From an uncultured Collinsella sp. (GTDB lineage: Bacteria; Actinomycetota; Coriobacteriia; Coriobacteriales; Coriobacteriaceae): a DNA stretch of 41,800 nucleotides. Below, in pieces: positions 8,788 to 17,319 of this stretch (the first letter of the stretch is position 1; every line of letters starts with the position of its first letter). The translations under genes and the position numbers were made by a program. The notes below the pieces were generated by a model that made no database searches, had not been told where the DNA came from, and saw nothing but the letters and a program-made list of their open reading frames with translations. The stretch spans positions 1 to 41,800 of the forward strand of contig CABVDE010000016.1 in assembly GCA_902496945.1 (NCBI GenBank). Direction: 5' to 3'.

Positions 8788-8862
8788 TGGAGCGGGCAAC
8801 GGGACTCGAACCCGCGAGTGTCAGCTTGGGAAGCTGATGCCTTACCACTTGGCGATGCCCGC
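8788..8862 (-). tRNA. tRNA-Gly (anticodon CCC)
   Basis: Full cloverleaf on the minus strand: acceptor GCGGGCA/TGCCCGC, D stem GCC/GGC, anticodon stem TCAGC/GCTGA around loop TTCCCAA, T arm GCGGG-TTCGAGT-CCCGT, and encoded CCA. The anticodon CCC reads GGG. It has its own promoter upstream and terminator downstream, so it is a stand-alone transcript. Confidence 0.96.
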
Positions 8863-8875
8863 TTGTGTGTTGGCT

Positions 8876-8905
8876 AGTATAACGCTGTTGTCTTGTTCGA
8901 TACAA
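8876..8905 (-). promoter_or_regulatory. Candidate sigma-70-type promoter of tRNA-Gly
   Basis: On the minus strand: -35 TTGTAT (8900-8905), an 18-base spacer and -10 TATACT (8876-8881). The predicted start point falls a few bases before the tRNA 5' end at 8862. Confidence 0.65.
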
Positions 8906-8949
8906 GGGTGTGGATGTTTGTTTTAGCTGTGGAGAATTGCCTAAAAATC

Positions 8950-9145
8950 ACCTCAATTGTGGAGGTAGGGACCTCAAGCGACTTTTTCTCACCGTCTTTT
9001 ACCTGCGCTTTTATTTGATTGTTCTGCAGGAGCTCAATTTGCCAGAAATTGGTCAAGCTTTTGGTCGGCTTCCGGTACTTACCCGCATGAACCTCGGGGG
9101 TAGCCTCATCCCAAGCGCCGCGGCCTCCCCGTGCGGCGCACGAGG
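8950..9145 (+). promoter_or_regulatory. Structured leader of the surface-protein gene
   Basis: Two structures lie before the surface-protein gene. First, ACCTC (8950-8954), GAGGT (8962-8966) and ACCTC (8971-8975) allow two mutually exclusive hairpins, with a T-run at 8983-8987. Second, CCTCG (9092-9096) pairs with CGAGG (9141-9145) and encloses a 7-bp hairpin GCGCCGC/GCGGCGC (9115-9139) and a weaker GGG/CCC pairing. The ribosome binding site AAGGAG follows within a few bases. This may be an RNA regulatory element; I cannot match it to a named riboswitch. Confidence 0.45.
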
Positions 9146-9159
9146 GATAAGGAGCAGCC

Positions 9160-12100
9160 ATGTCCAACGCACCCACGCACTCTGTCCACAGCGCAATCGC
9201 AACAGGCCCGCTGCTCCTGCTCCTCTTCTTGTTGATCGGATGCCTGGCACCGGGAACCGCATTTGCCGCCGATGGCTACGACCAGCTCGGCTTCCGCACT
9301 ATTAGCGATGATTGCGGCCCCTTCCTCATCGGCAAGTATGAGGCTCAAGACGCCTCGATTGCCTACTGCATGAACCAGGAGCGCCCCGGGCCCACCAAGC
9401 CGGGCGGCCCATGGCTCAACTATGATCAAGGCTGGGTGTGGCTCGACGACAAGTTCGCGGCGATCGTTTGTCATGGATATCCTACCGCCACGTCGTTTGG
9501 CGGATACCATCTTTCACCCGACCGCGCCCGCGCCGCCACCCAGCTTGCCGTATGGATGCTCAACGGCACCACCCATGTCGACGGCACCTACTCCTACACG
9601 ACCGCTCAGGGCAAAACCAAGAGTGGGCACTTTACCGCCGACAATGAAGTCGTGGCGGCTGCGCGGTGGCTCCACGACAGCGCAAAATCAGGAAGCATCA
9701 AGGCCGCTCCGCACCGCGCGCGGCGCTATCTAGGAGCCGTATCGGGCGGCAGCAAACGTCAAGACATGCTCTATGTACTGCCGGCGGTCTCTGTTTCCTT
9801 CCAAAAGCAGTCTGCGAACACCGTTATTACCAGCGGAAACAATACCTATCAGCTTACCGGGGCGACATTCGATATCTTTGAGAGCGCCAGCGACGCACGT
9901 GTTGGCACCATCCAGATGGACGGCAACGGTCGAGCGCAGGCAACACTCCTACCCAACACGGCGTACTACCTGGTTGAGACATCAGCGCCAACTGGTTATA
10001 TCCCCCGGCACGATCGCATTGCCTTTACCACGACGGATAACGGCGGATACGTCACCATTGATGAACAACCTGGCACCATTACCTTGCGCATCGTAAAGCT
10101 CGATGCCGCGACGAATGCCGGCCCCCAGGCTGGAGCTTCACTCACAGGAGCAGAGTTCACGTGTGTGTCGCAATCCACCCCTGGATGGGCGCAAACCCTC
10201 ACGACCGATGAAAGCGGTCGAGCCACCCTCACCGATGTCCCCTTAGGAACCTTTACCATCTATGAATCAAAAGCCCCCGAGGGCTACCTGCCATCCAACG
10301 GCAGCTGGTCCTACACCGTTGGAGCTGACCAGCTCGGCAATTCGGGCGTGGTCGAGATCGAATCTCGCGTTTCCGATATTCCCATTGCATTTGACCTTGA
10401 GATTTCAAAATTCAAGGACTACGGCAATAGCGACCAATCCGGCCTGGAGCAGCCGGCAGGAGGCGTTGCCTTTGAGGTTGTCAGCAACAGCTCTCAGCAG
10501 GTTGTTGGTACACTGACCACAAACATCTATGGCTTTGCCTCCACCAAAGATCAGCCCGAAGCATGGTTCGGCGCAGGCAAGCGACCTGCCGGTGCCCACG
10601 GAGCCGTCCCATACGACCGTGCCGGCTACACGGTTCGCGAGGTTCCGGAAACCGTCCCCGAGGGTTTTAAACGTGCAGGGGAATGGGCCGTCGAGGCCAA
10701 TCAGATTGCCGATGGCGCCGAGCTTCATTATATCGTGGACAACCACGCTCTCTCGACGCATCTCCAAATCGTAAAGCGTGATGCCCAAACTGGCGCTCCT
10801 GTTCCCCTATCCGGATTCACCTTCCAACTCCTCGACAGCAATCACGAGCCTGTCTCGCAAACATGCTGGTATCCAGCACATAACGTAATGGACACTTTTA
10901 CGACTGACGCGACCGGCACCGTCACACTGCCCGAATCACTCGTGCCGGGCACCTATTATGTACGCGAAACCTCGTCCAAAGAGCCCTATCTTGTCGGCGA
11001 AGAGATCGAGGTAAACATACCCGCCGACATGAACCTAACGCCCGTTGCAATCGCCTCGTATTATGACCACGCCGCGACCGGAAACATCAGGATCGTTAAA
11101 ACCGATACCGTAGACGGCAGCAACCTCGCGGGCGCCATCTTTGAGATCCGTGCCTTGGGTGATATCGTGCGCCCCGACGGCAATATTGCCGCGCTCGACG
11201 GTGAGACTGTCGCTACCGTCACGACGGATGAAACTGGAGAAGCACGCGCAGACGACCTCCCACTGGGATCTGGTACCGTGCGCTACGAGGTTATCGAGAC
11301 GCAAGCACCGGCCGGCTTCCTACTCGACCGGACGCCCCATATCGTCGACCTTACTTATGCCGACCAGAAAACATCCGTTGTGGAAGCACGGCTTAACGTA
11401 TCCGATGATTACACCAAGGTTGATATCTCTAAGGTCGATGCAAGTGGTGAGCAGGAAGTGGAAGGCGCACAGCTCACCTTATATGGTCCCGATAAAACCG
11501 AAATAGACTCTTGGACCTCATCCGACAAACCGCACCGCATCGAACATCTTGGGCCCGGTACTTACTCGCTGCGCGAGGTGATGCCCCCTCGGACCTACGA
11601 CCTTGCCGAGGAAATAACGTTTGAAGTGAAGGATACGGGAGAAGTCCAATCCGTCGCGATGAAAGACGCACCCATCGAGATCAAAGGACAGGTCGACAAG
11701 CGTCAGGAGCTTGTCCAACCTATCGGGAAGGGTCTGCTGGCCAACGGCGATGGTAAAAACCGCGCCGCAACGCAAACCAATGCGGATGGGCTGTTCTCCT
11801 ATACCATCGACGCTCGAAACGACTCCGCTACCTGGGTTGATGAGTTTACGATTACCGATGATCTTGAGTGCGCCAAAGACGGCACGGCGAGGTTCGTCTC
11901 AATCGAAACTCCCATCGCTATCGGCGACCTCAACGGTCTGTGCAATGTGTGGTATCGCACGACACCGCCCGGCTCGACAGATGCCGATGAGCCGGCAAAC
12001 GCGACACTTGACGATGGGCATGAAAATCCTTGGCTTGAGTCCGACGAAGTAAAAGAGAGCCTGGGTGAGGATCGCCGCCTCGTCGATTACGACGGCTGGC

Positions 12101-12591
12101 ACCTCTGGAAGGCTGATGTCTCGACCACGGAATCCACCACACTCGAGGCGAAAGAGCTAAGCCTTCCCGCCAATACCGTCATAACAGGCATTCGCATTGA
12201 ATACGGTGCGGTGGACGCCGACTTTACGACTCGAAGCGATGCAGATTCTTGGACCCGTGATGATCTCAAAGATGAGCACGACGACCTTGACGATACCGAA
12301 GCAATCCTTGGCACAGACGCTCGGGGCGCAGTCGTGCACATGCAGGCAACGTCGGCTTATACGCCCCAAACTGCACTCACCAACAGCGCACGCGTCGATC
12401 TTTGCCGCAACGGCGGCGGCGATAAACTTGAGGCACATGACGAGGACCGTGTCATTCAGCGCTGTGCTCTACCGCAGGACCTACCGGCAACAGGATCAGT
12501 TCCCATCGCCGCTTGCATCACCGCGCTTTTGACCTCGGGTGCCGCAGCCCTATGGTTCGCTCGCCTTAGGTCGATCCCAAAGAAGCGCTAG
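9160..12591 (+). CDS. LPXTG-anchored surface adhesin with thioester domain and Cna_B/SpaA-type repeats
   Basis: A 1143-residue cell-wall protein. Signal peptide 1-36/37 (hydrophobic LLLLLFLLIG, cut after AFA). Thioester domain about 38-200: Cys70 in IAYCMNQ and Gln128 in the TQLA motif (TQxA) should form the covalent host-binding thioester. Then about six Cna_B/SpaA-like beta modules (roughly 211-305, 307-411, 412-529, 534-636, 641-747, 752-838), each with a VxK/IxK lysine and a central Glu in motifs such as YESKAP or VIETQAP, as expected for isopeptide cross-links. A distinct region 840-1100 follows. Sorting signal LPATG (1108-1112), hydrophobic helix and tail RLRSIPKKR. ATG has AAGGAG. No sortase gene is in the window, so a housekeeping sortase is expected to anchor it. 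Confidence 0.94.
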   Translation: MSNAPTHSVHSAIATGPLLLLLFLLIGCLAPGTAFAADGYDQLGFRTISDDCGPFLIGKYEAQDASIAYCMNQERPGPTKPGGPWLNYDQGWVWLDDKFAAIVCHGYPTATSFGGYHLSPDRARAATQLAVWMLNGTTHVDGTYSYTTAQGKTKSGHFTADNEVVAAARWLHDSAKSGSIKAAPHRARRYLGAVSGGSKRQDMLYVLPAVSVSFQKQSANTVITSGNNTYQLTGATFDIFESASDARVGTIQMDGNGRAQATLLPNTAYYLVETSAPTGYIPRHDRIAFTTTDNGGYVTIDEQPGTITLRIVKLDAATNAGPQAGASLTGAEFTCVSQSTPGWAQTLTTDESGRATLTDVPLGTFTIYESKAPEGYLPSNGSWSYTVGADQLGNSGVVEIESRVSDIPIAFDLEISKFKDYGNSDQSGLEQPAGGVAFEVVSNSSQQVVGTLTTNIYGFASTKDQPEAWFGAGKRPAGAHGAVPYDRAGYTVREVPETVPEGFKRAGEWAVEANQIADGAELHYIVDNHALSTHLQIVKRDAQTGAPVPLSGFTFQLLDSNHEPVSQTCWYPAHNVMDTFTTDATGTVTLPESLVPGTYYVRETSSKEPYLVGEEIEVNIPADMNLTPVAIASYYDHAATGNIRIVKTDTVDGSNLAGAIFEIRALGDIVRPDGNIAALDGETVATVTTDETGEARADDLPLGSGTVRYEVIETQAPAGFLLDRTPHIVDLTYADQKTSVVEARLNVSDDYTKVDISKVDASGEQEVEGAQLTLYGPDKTEIDSWTSSDKPHRIEHLGPGTYSLREVMPPRTYDLAEEITFEVKDTGEVQSVAMKDAPIEIKGQVDKRQELVQPIGKGLLANGDGKNRAATQTNADGLFSYTIDARNDSATWVDEFTITDDLECAKDGTARFVSIETPIAIGDLNGLCNVWYRTTPPGSTDADEPANATLDDGHENPWLESDEVKESLGEDRRLVDYDGWHLWKADVSTTESTTLEAKELSLPANTVITGIRIEYGAVDADFTTRSDADSWTRDDLKDEHDDLDDTEAILGTDARGAVVHMQATSAYTPQTALTNSARVDLCRNGGGDKLEAHDEDRVIQRCALPQDLPATGSVPIAACITALLTSGAAALWFARLRSIPKKR

Positions 12592-12600
12592 CGCGATGAA

Positions 12601-12636
12601 AAAGCGGGCGAGCCAGTCTCCCGGCTCGCCCGCTTT
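12601..12636. terminator. Bidirectional terminator between convergent genes
   Basis: A perfect 14-bp stem AAAGCGGGCGAGCC/GGCTCGCCCGCTTT with an 8-base loop; A and T ends serve both strands. It lies between the surface-protein gene (plus) and the small membrane protein gene (minus). Confidence 0.92.
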
Positions 12637-12657
12637 CAATCATTTAAATCGCCGCAT

Positions 12658-12876
12658 CTACTCTGCAGATGAAGAACCACCATCGACGATTGCCTGCTCG
12701 GACTCAGGAATCCCATCGGCACCCGTGCTTTGTTCTTGCTCTACCTCTTCGCTAATCGCAGAGGCGGGGGTCGAACCCTTCACACCCACGATGTAGGCGG
12801 CCCCAAATCCTAACGCAATGGCGATCAGGGTCAAAATCACGTAGACAGGCCAATGGCGCTTAATATACGAAAACAC
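12658..12876 (-). CDS. Small single-pass membrane protein
   Basis: A 72-residue protein with no recognised family. It has a short basic N-terminus (FSYIKRHW), one membrane helix (about 10-32) and an acidic, Ser/Gly-rich tail containing EEVEQEQ. The expected topology is tail outside. It starts with GTG, with GGAG six bases upstream, only 21 bases after the stop of the large M28-like gene. The two are probably one operon ending at the shared terminator. Confidence 0.75.
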   Translation of the reverse strand: MFSYIKRHWPVYVILTLIAIALGFGAAYIVGVKGSTPASAISEEVEQEQSTGADGIPESEQAIVDGGSSSAE

Positions 12877-12897
12877 GTTGACTCCTTAGGGCTCCAC

Positions 12898-15800
12898 CTA
12901 CGAACGGCGGATAACCTCGGTCACGACCTCGGATACCGTGGCAATGTTCGTCGGGTTGACATTGTGGGGCAGGTCGTCCTCGGTACGAGCACAAGCCAGA
13001 CGCGTACCGTCCACGCCGGCGATGGTGAGGGCACGACGGCTCGCCTCGAGCGCGGCAAAGGCATCGGTCTTGGCATAGGGCATCTCGAGCGCGCCACAAT
13101 CGACATGGAACGACTTGCACACCTTGCTGACCAGGTTCATGATGCGGCGATCGCCCTTGAGCAGCTGCTGTTCGCCCTCAACCGTCACAACCGAAAGCCT
13201 GCCGGCGCCGACAGATTCAAGATTGATGAAGAATACGCCGCGGAGCTTATCGCGATGCGAAGCCAAGAAGGCCTTCATGCCGGCGCCATCACAATCCGAG
13301 GCGCCCGTTGCCACAAACCAGATATCGTGACCGAGCAGCTCATCATCGCCCATAGAGGCGACAGCCGAGAGCATATCTTCGGAAGAAGCGCCATCGGAAG
13401 ACGTAGCGCCGCCCTTCCAGCCATCGTTATCGTCCTCGAAATTATCCCACGAACCGATACCGCGACCGGACTTCTTGGCATCGTAATCGTCTTCGACGCC
13501 CAGCCAGTCACTCATGCTGTCCTGTTCGTTTTTCTTTTTACGACCGAACAGGCCGCCCAGGCCGCGCTTGCGAGACTTGGCTGCCGCCGGGGCGGGAGCC
13601 GAAATGGTCTCGATCGGCTGCGCACCCGACGCAACGGGCATAGGAGGCGCAACGGGTGCCGATGTGGGCTCGGGACCCTGGGCGGTAGCAAAGGGGTCGT
13701 TGACCTGTGCAGAGGGGTCGGGAAGATCGAACAGCGACGTGCGAGACGCAACGTTTGCCTGTTTCATCGATGGCAGCGACGGATCGGGGACCGAAGCCAG
13801 CGGAGACGAGGAAGGCGCAGGCGACGGAGCCGCCGCCGGATCGGGAACATTCATCTGCGGACGCGGTGATGCCTGGGAGGAAATCTGGGCCATAAGGGAA
13901 TCAACCGTCTCGTCCTGGGTAGGGGCGACATTGGCAACCGTGGCACTAGAACCGCTCGGCGTCGGCATGGTAAAAATCTGCGTGGAGTAAGGCCTCGACT
14001 CATCCGTCTCGGGAGTCTCGGAAACCGCAGGCACTTCCTCCTGCTCGACCTCGGTCGAATCATCTTGCTCGGCTGCCGCGTATTGCTCTTCGTCAGAGTT
14101 GGACTCGGCGGGCTCGTCCTCGACAGCACCCTGGATTTCGGCAGCATCAATGGGCTCGTCATCGTCTGCCGTGTCGTCCTGCTCATCGGAAGCAGGAAGG
14201 GGTTCGGCAATCGCGGTGCCCTGCTTTTCAAACGTTATCGTGGAATCGAACTGCGCGGCATCAAACGACATGGTGCTATCGACGTGCTGCTGAGCCTCGA
14301 AAGACGTCGTCGCCTCCACAACATCCGCGGACGTCGGTTGCTGGGACTCAAAGGACGTTGTAGCTTCGGCGGCGTCGACGGACGCGGACTGCATAGCCTC
14401 GTTCTGCTCGAACTCTTGCGCCGCGAGCTCACGTGCCGCCTCGGCCGCCTGCTGCTGAGCGATAGCCTCCTGCTCGGCAGCCTCGCGTGCGGCAGTGCGC
14501 TTCTCCTCGAAATCGTCGACAAATTTCTTGCCCTTTGCAAGCGCACCCTTAAAGAAGTTGGAAGCGCTGGCGCCAATCGAAGAGAACGCGGATGCAATAT
14601 CGGCATGAGGCGTTGCCGCGGAAATCTCGGCCGAGAAATCAGTATCGCTCTCGTAAGACACGCGCCTCGGCTGCTCGGCGTAATCGTCGTCGGACTCGTC
14701 CGCAACGTCTTGCGCCGGCGCGGCGGGAGCCAAAATGTCCAGTCCTGCCGCGGAATCGACCGCGGACGCCGCCTCGGGCTCGGCAACGGCAGCGGTAACC
14801 GCGGCAGACTCATCATCCACGGCGACAACGGGCGCAGGCGCAGTCACGACGGGGGCAGGCTCGGGCTCAAACGTCGGCTCCTCGCCCTCCTCGTAATCGA
14901 GCGTACAGGACTCGGGAAGCATGCCGAGCGCGCGGATGGCATCCGAACCAAAGCGGATGTTGCCAGCGGCATTGCGATAGAGCTTGGGCTCGGGCTCGGC
15001 GGGCTCGACCGCGACAGGCTCCTCCGCCGGCTCGGTAGCGGGAACCTCGGCAGCGACCTCTTCGCCCTGGACAGTCTCATCTTCGGGCACAATGGCGCCA
15101 ATCAGCGTCTCGTCGGCAGACGCACCCTCAAAGCCCTCGATCTGCTCGTCGAAAGCCTCACCCTGTTCGGGCTCGGTCTGAGCGTCGGGAGCAATCGGCT
15201 GACCGAACTCGTCCTCGGCGTAGGTAGGCTCTTCATACTCGATGGTGTTGCCGTAGTCGTTTTGTTGCTGGGCCGCGGCATACTCCGCCGCCGCGCGCGC
15301 CATTTCCTCGGCACGACGCTTCTGCTCCCCAAAATAGGTATCGAACGGAACATCGTCGGGAAACTCGTTTTCGCCCTGGAAGGGAGCAACGTTGTCCATA
15401 ACGCCGAGCATGGCGGCGACAGATGACTTGTTGCACACCGCGCCGGACGTATAGGGAAGAATGTGGCGGTTAGAGATGATGTTTGCCGCGTTGGCAAGCG
15501 CAATGAGGGAGGCGAGGATTGCGATAATCCACAGCAGGACCTTGAGCGCGCCGGGGAGCGGCAGGATACGTAGGATGGCAACGGCAGCGGGGGCAACCGT
15601 GGCAACGGGCAACAGCTTGGCGATGAGCGCACGATACGAAGCATAGGGCTCGCGGGCAAGCAACTCAGCACGGGGAGAATCGTAGTGTGCAACAACGACC
15701 ACCGGACGGTTGCGCGGAGACGCGAGCGGGCCCGAGGCCTTGTGGTAGGCGATGACATTTTGGCTCACGCCCATCTTGCCCAGGCGCGAAACCACAGGGT

Positions 15801-16098
15801 GGCCCGTGCGCTCGAGCACGTAAAGAACGGCGCCGACAATGGCCAGCAAGGTGCCGACCAAGCCGATACCGCCGCCGATGCCCATCAGCAGGGCGCCGGC
15901 AAACGCAAGAATACCGGTAACGGCAAATGCCAACCTATTGGGCGCCGGGGCATTGAACTCCTGAACCTCGGGATCAAAGCCGTGATTGCGGAAAATCTGA
16001 GCGATATCCTCGGCAGCCAAGCGCTCTTCTTCGCTGCATGCCGGCGTAATGCCGGTGTTCTGCAGCAGGTGGTTAATATAGTTCTGGGTGTTCGCCAT
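12898..16098 (-). CDS. Membrane protein with split, degenerate M28-peptidase-like domain and long acidic insert
   Basis: A 1066-residue protein. Residues 10-50 and 130-145 resemble the start of an M28 zinc peptidase, including VVVAHYDSP with the His138-x-Asp140 ligand pair. Hydrophobic pairs at about 55-95 and 163-205 make it a membrane protein. From about 240 to 915 there is a low-complexity, Glu/Asp/Ala/Pro-rich, probably disordered insert, interrupted by a Lys-rich KRGLGGLFGRKKK patch. The M28-like fold resumes at 919 (HDIWFVATGA, INLESVG, and DDLPHNVNP with His1045). The usual Asp (GAVCNKSS instead of DN-type) and the catalytic Glu-Glu pair (SDCDG) are missing. ATG start with GTGGAG. It may be inactive as a peptidase. 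Confidence 0.8.
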   Translation of the reverse strand: MANTQNYINHLLQNTGITPACSEEERLAAEDIAQIFRNHGFDPEVQEFNAPAPNRLAFAVTGILAFAGALLMGIGGGIGLVGTLLAIVGAVLYVLERTGHPVVSRLGKMGVSQNVIAYHKASGPLASPRNRPVVVVAHYDSPRAELLAREPYASYRALIAKLLPVATVAPAAVAILRILPLPGALKVLLWIIAILASLIALANAANIISNRHILPYTSGAVCNKSSVAAMLGVMDNVAPFQGENEFPDDVPFDTYFGEQKRRAEEMARAAAEYAAAQQQNDYGNTIEYEEPTYAEDEFGQPIAPDAQTEPEQGEAFDEQIEGFEGASADETLIGAIVPEDETVQGEEVAAEVPATEPAEEPVAVEPAEPEPKLYRNAAGNIRFGSDAIRALGMLPESCTLDYEEGEEPTFEPEPAPVVTAPAPVVAVDDESAAVTAAVAEPEAASAVDSAAGLDILAPAAPAQDVADESDDDYAEQPRRVSYESDTDFSAEISAATPHADIASAFSSIGASASNFFKGALAKGKKFVDDFEEKRTAAREAAEQEAIAQQQAAEAARELAAQEFEQNEAMQSASVDAAEATTSFESQQPTSADVVEATTSFEAQQHVDSTMSFDAAQFDSTITFEKQGTAIAEPLPASDEQDDTADDDEPIDAAEIQGAVEDEPAESNSDEEQYAAAEQDDSTEVEQEEVPAVSETPETDESRPYSTQIFTMPTPSGSSATVANVAPTQDETVDSLMAQISSQASPRPQMNVPDPAAAPSPAPSSSPLASVPDPSLPSMKQANVASRTSLFDLPDPSAQVNDPFATAQGPEPTSAPVAPPMPVASGAQPIETISAPAPAAAKSRKRGLGGLFGRKKKNEQDSMSDWLGVEDDYDAKKSGRGIGSWDNFEDDNDGWKGGATSSDGASSEDMLSAVASMGDDELLGHDIWFVATGASDCDGAGMKAFLASHRDKLRGVFFINLESVGAGRLSVVTVEGEQQLLKGDRRIMNLVSKVCKSFHVDCGALEMPYAKTDAFAALEASRRALTIAGVDGTRLACARTEDDLPHNVNPTNIATVSEVVTEVIRRS

Positions 16099-16296
16099 GC
16101 GCGCTCCACATCCATAATCCGACAAATAGGCCCAATGCATGCACATTAGAACCGTATATAGTCGAAAGTATACCCCGAGCGAGCGCAAACGACCGAATTC
16201 GGGCCATCTTAACGCCCCGAGCGGACAAGGATATAGCCTAATCTCCATATCGGACTAAAATCATGGCAGCAAACCACCTTCTCATGCGAGGACTCT

Positions 16297-17319
16297 ATGA
16301 CGGCAAGCGACACGACCGCGACAATTAAAAAGGGGACTTCGGAGCCCAGTTTCGATAAAACGGCTCAACGCATCCTCAATCTGTTCTTTGTGCTCAACAG
16401 CTCCCCCGAACCGCTGACGACCGAGCAGATCGTCTTGGATTCCGACCTGGGATATGGCTCGGGCAATATCGACTCGGATAAGCGAAAGTTTCGTCGCGAT
16501 CGCGACAAACTGCTCGAATGCGGCATCTTAATCAAGGAGGTTCGCCCCGCCGGCGCGCAGGAGACCGAGGAAAGCTCGTGGACAATCGACCGCGAGCACA
16601 CGTTTGCAGCAGGCGGCCTCATCACCGCAGGCGACGCCGACATCCTACTCAACGCCATCGACCAGACGTTAGCGGCCGGCTCATCCACCTTTGCCACACC
16701 GCTTGCCGATATTCGCTCCAAGATTGCCTACCTCACCGGCATGTCGGAGATGGACGAAGCACCGATCCGTCGCTCTCCCACCGTCGATGCGGTATGGAGC
16801 GCCTTTGCCGAGCGTTGTGCACTGCGATTTTTATATCAGAACGGACGCGGCGAGCAGAAAGAACGTACCGTTTGCGTCTACGGCATGTTCGAGCGAGAGG
16901 GCGTGGCGTACTTCTGCGGCCTCGACAATGCCACCGACGACATCAGGACATTCCGCTGCGACCGTATCATTCGCGCTTGGCGCCCCTCAAAGGTCTACGC
17001 CATCCCTGCGGACTTCAACCTCAGCGACTACCTGTTCTTTGAATTCGATTTTGCCGACCGACCGCCCGTTGCAGCTACGTTCTCGTTCGCCCCTCAGACG
17101 CAGATCGATATGATCAACGGTCTCACGCGCGGTCGAGGCCAACTCACGCACGCCGAAGAAAGATGGACCTGGACCGTTGACGTGCGCGATCTTGAAGCCG
17201 CCGCCTCATTTTGCATGGCCCATGCCATGGACGGCATGAGGCCCGTGGCCCCCAAATCACTCAAGCAGGCGTGGAACCATCTCATTGAAAGGACGGTGCA
17301 CGAGCATGCCCGTGCGTAA
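16297..17319 (+). CDS. WYL-domain transcriptional regulator (first of a pair)
   Basis: A 340-residue regulator. The N-terminal DNA-binding part (about 20-100) has a helix-turn-helix with KRKFRRDRDKLLECGI, typical of the DeoR-like helix domain of WYL proteins. The middle and C-terminal parts hold a WYL ligand-sensing domain (about 165-235; AYFCGLD and IRTFRCDRI). WYL proteins bind DNA and sense ligands, often single-stranded nucleic acid. The gene overlaps the following WYL gene by 14 bases, an arrangement like pafB-pafC of actinobacteria, which control the DNA-damage response as a pair. Whether this pair has the same role is an inference. Confidence 0.9.
   Translation: MTASDTTATIKKGTSEPSFDKTAQRILNLFFVLNSSPEPLTTEQIVLDSDLGYGSGNIDSDKRKFRRDRDKLLECGILIKEVRPAGAQETEESSWTIDREHTFAAGGLITAGDADILLNAIDQTLAAGSSTFATPLADIRSKIAYLTGMSEMDEAPIRRSPTVDAVWSAFAERCALRFLYQNGRGEQKERTVCVYGMFEREGVAYFCGLDNATDDIRTFRCDRIIRAWRPSKVYAIPADFNLSDYLFFEFDFADRPPVAATFSFAPQTQIDMINGLTRGRGQLTHAEERWTWTVDVRDLEAAASFCMAHAMDGMRPVAPKSLKQAWNHLIERTVHEHARA

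Noticed and set aside
9092..9145. Adhesin leader considered as a known cyclic-di-GMP riboswitch
   Set aside because: The conserved core bases of the GEMM classes, as I recall them, are not seen, so I leave it as an unnamed structure.
8910..9305. A plus-strand frame running through the adhesin leader
   Set aside because: It continues out of frame into the adhesin gene, has no clear start signal, and its codons lack the bias of real genes here.
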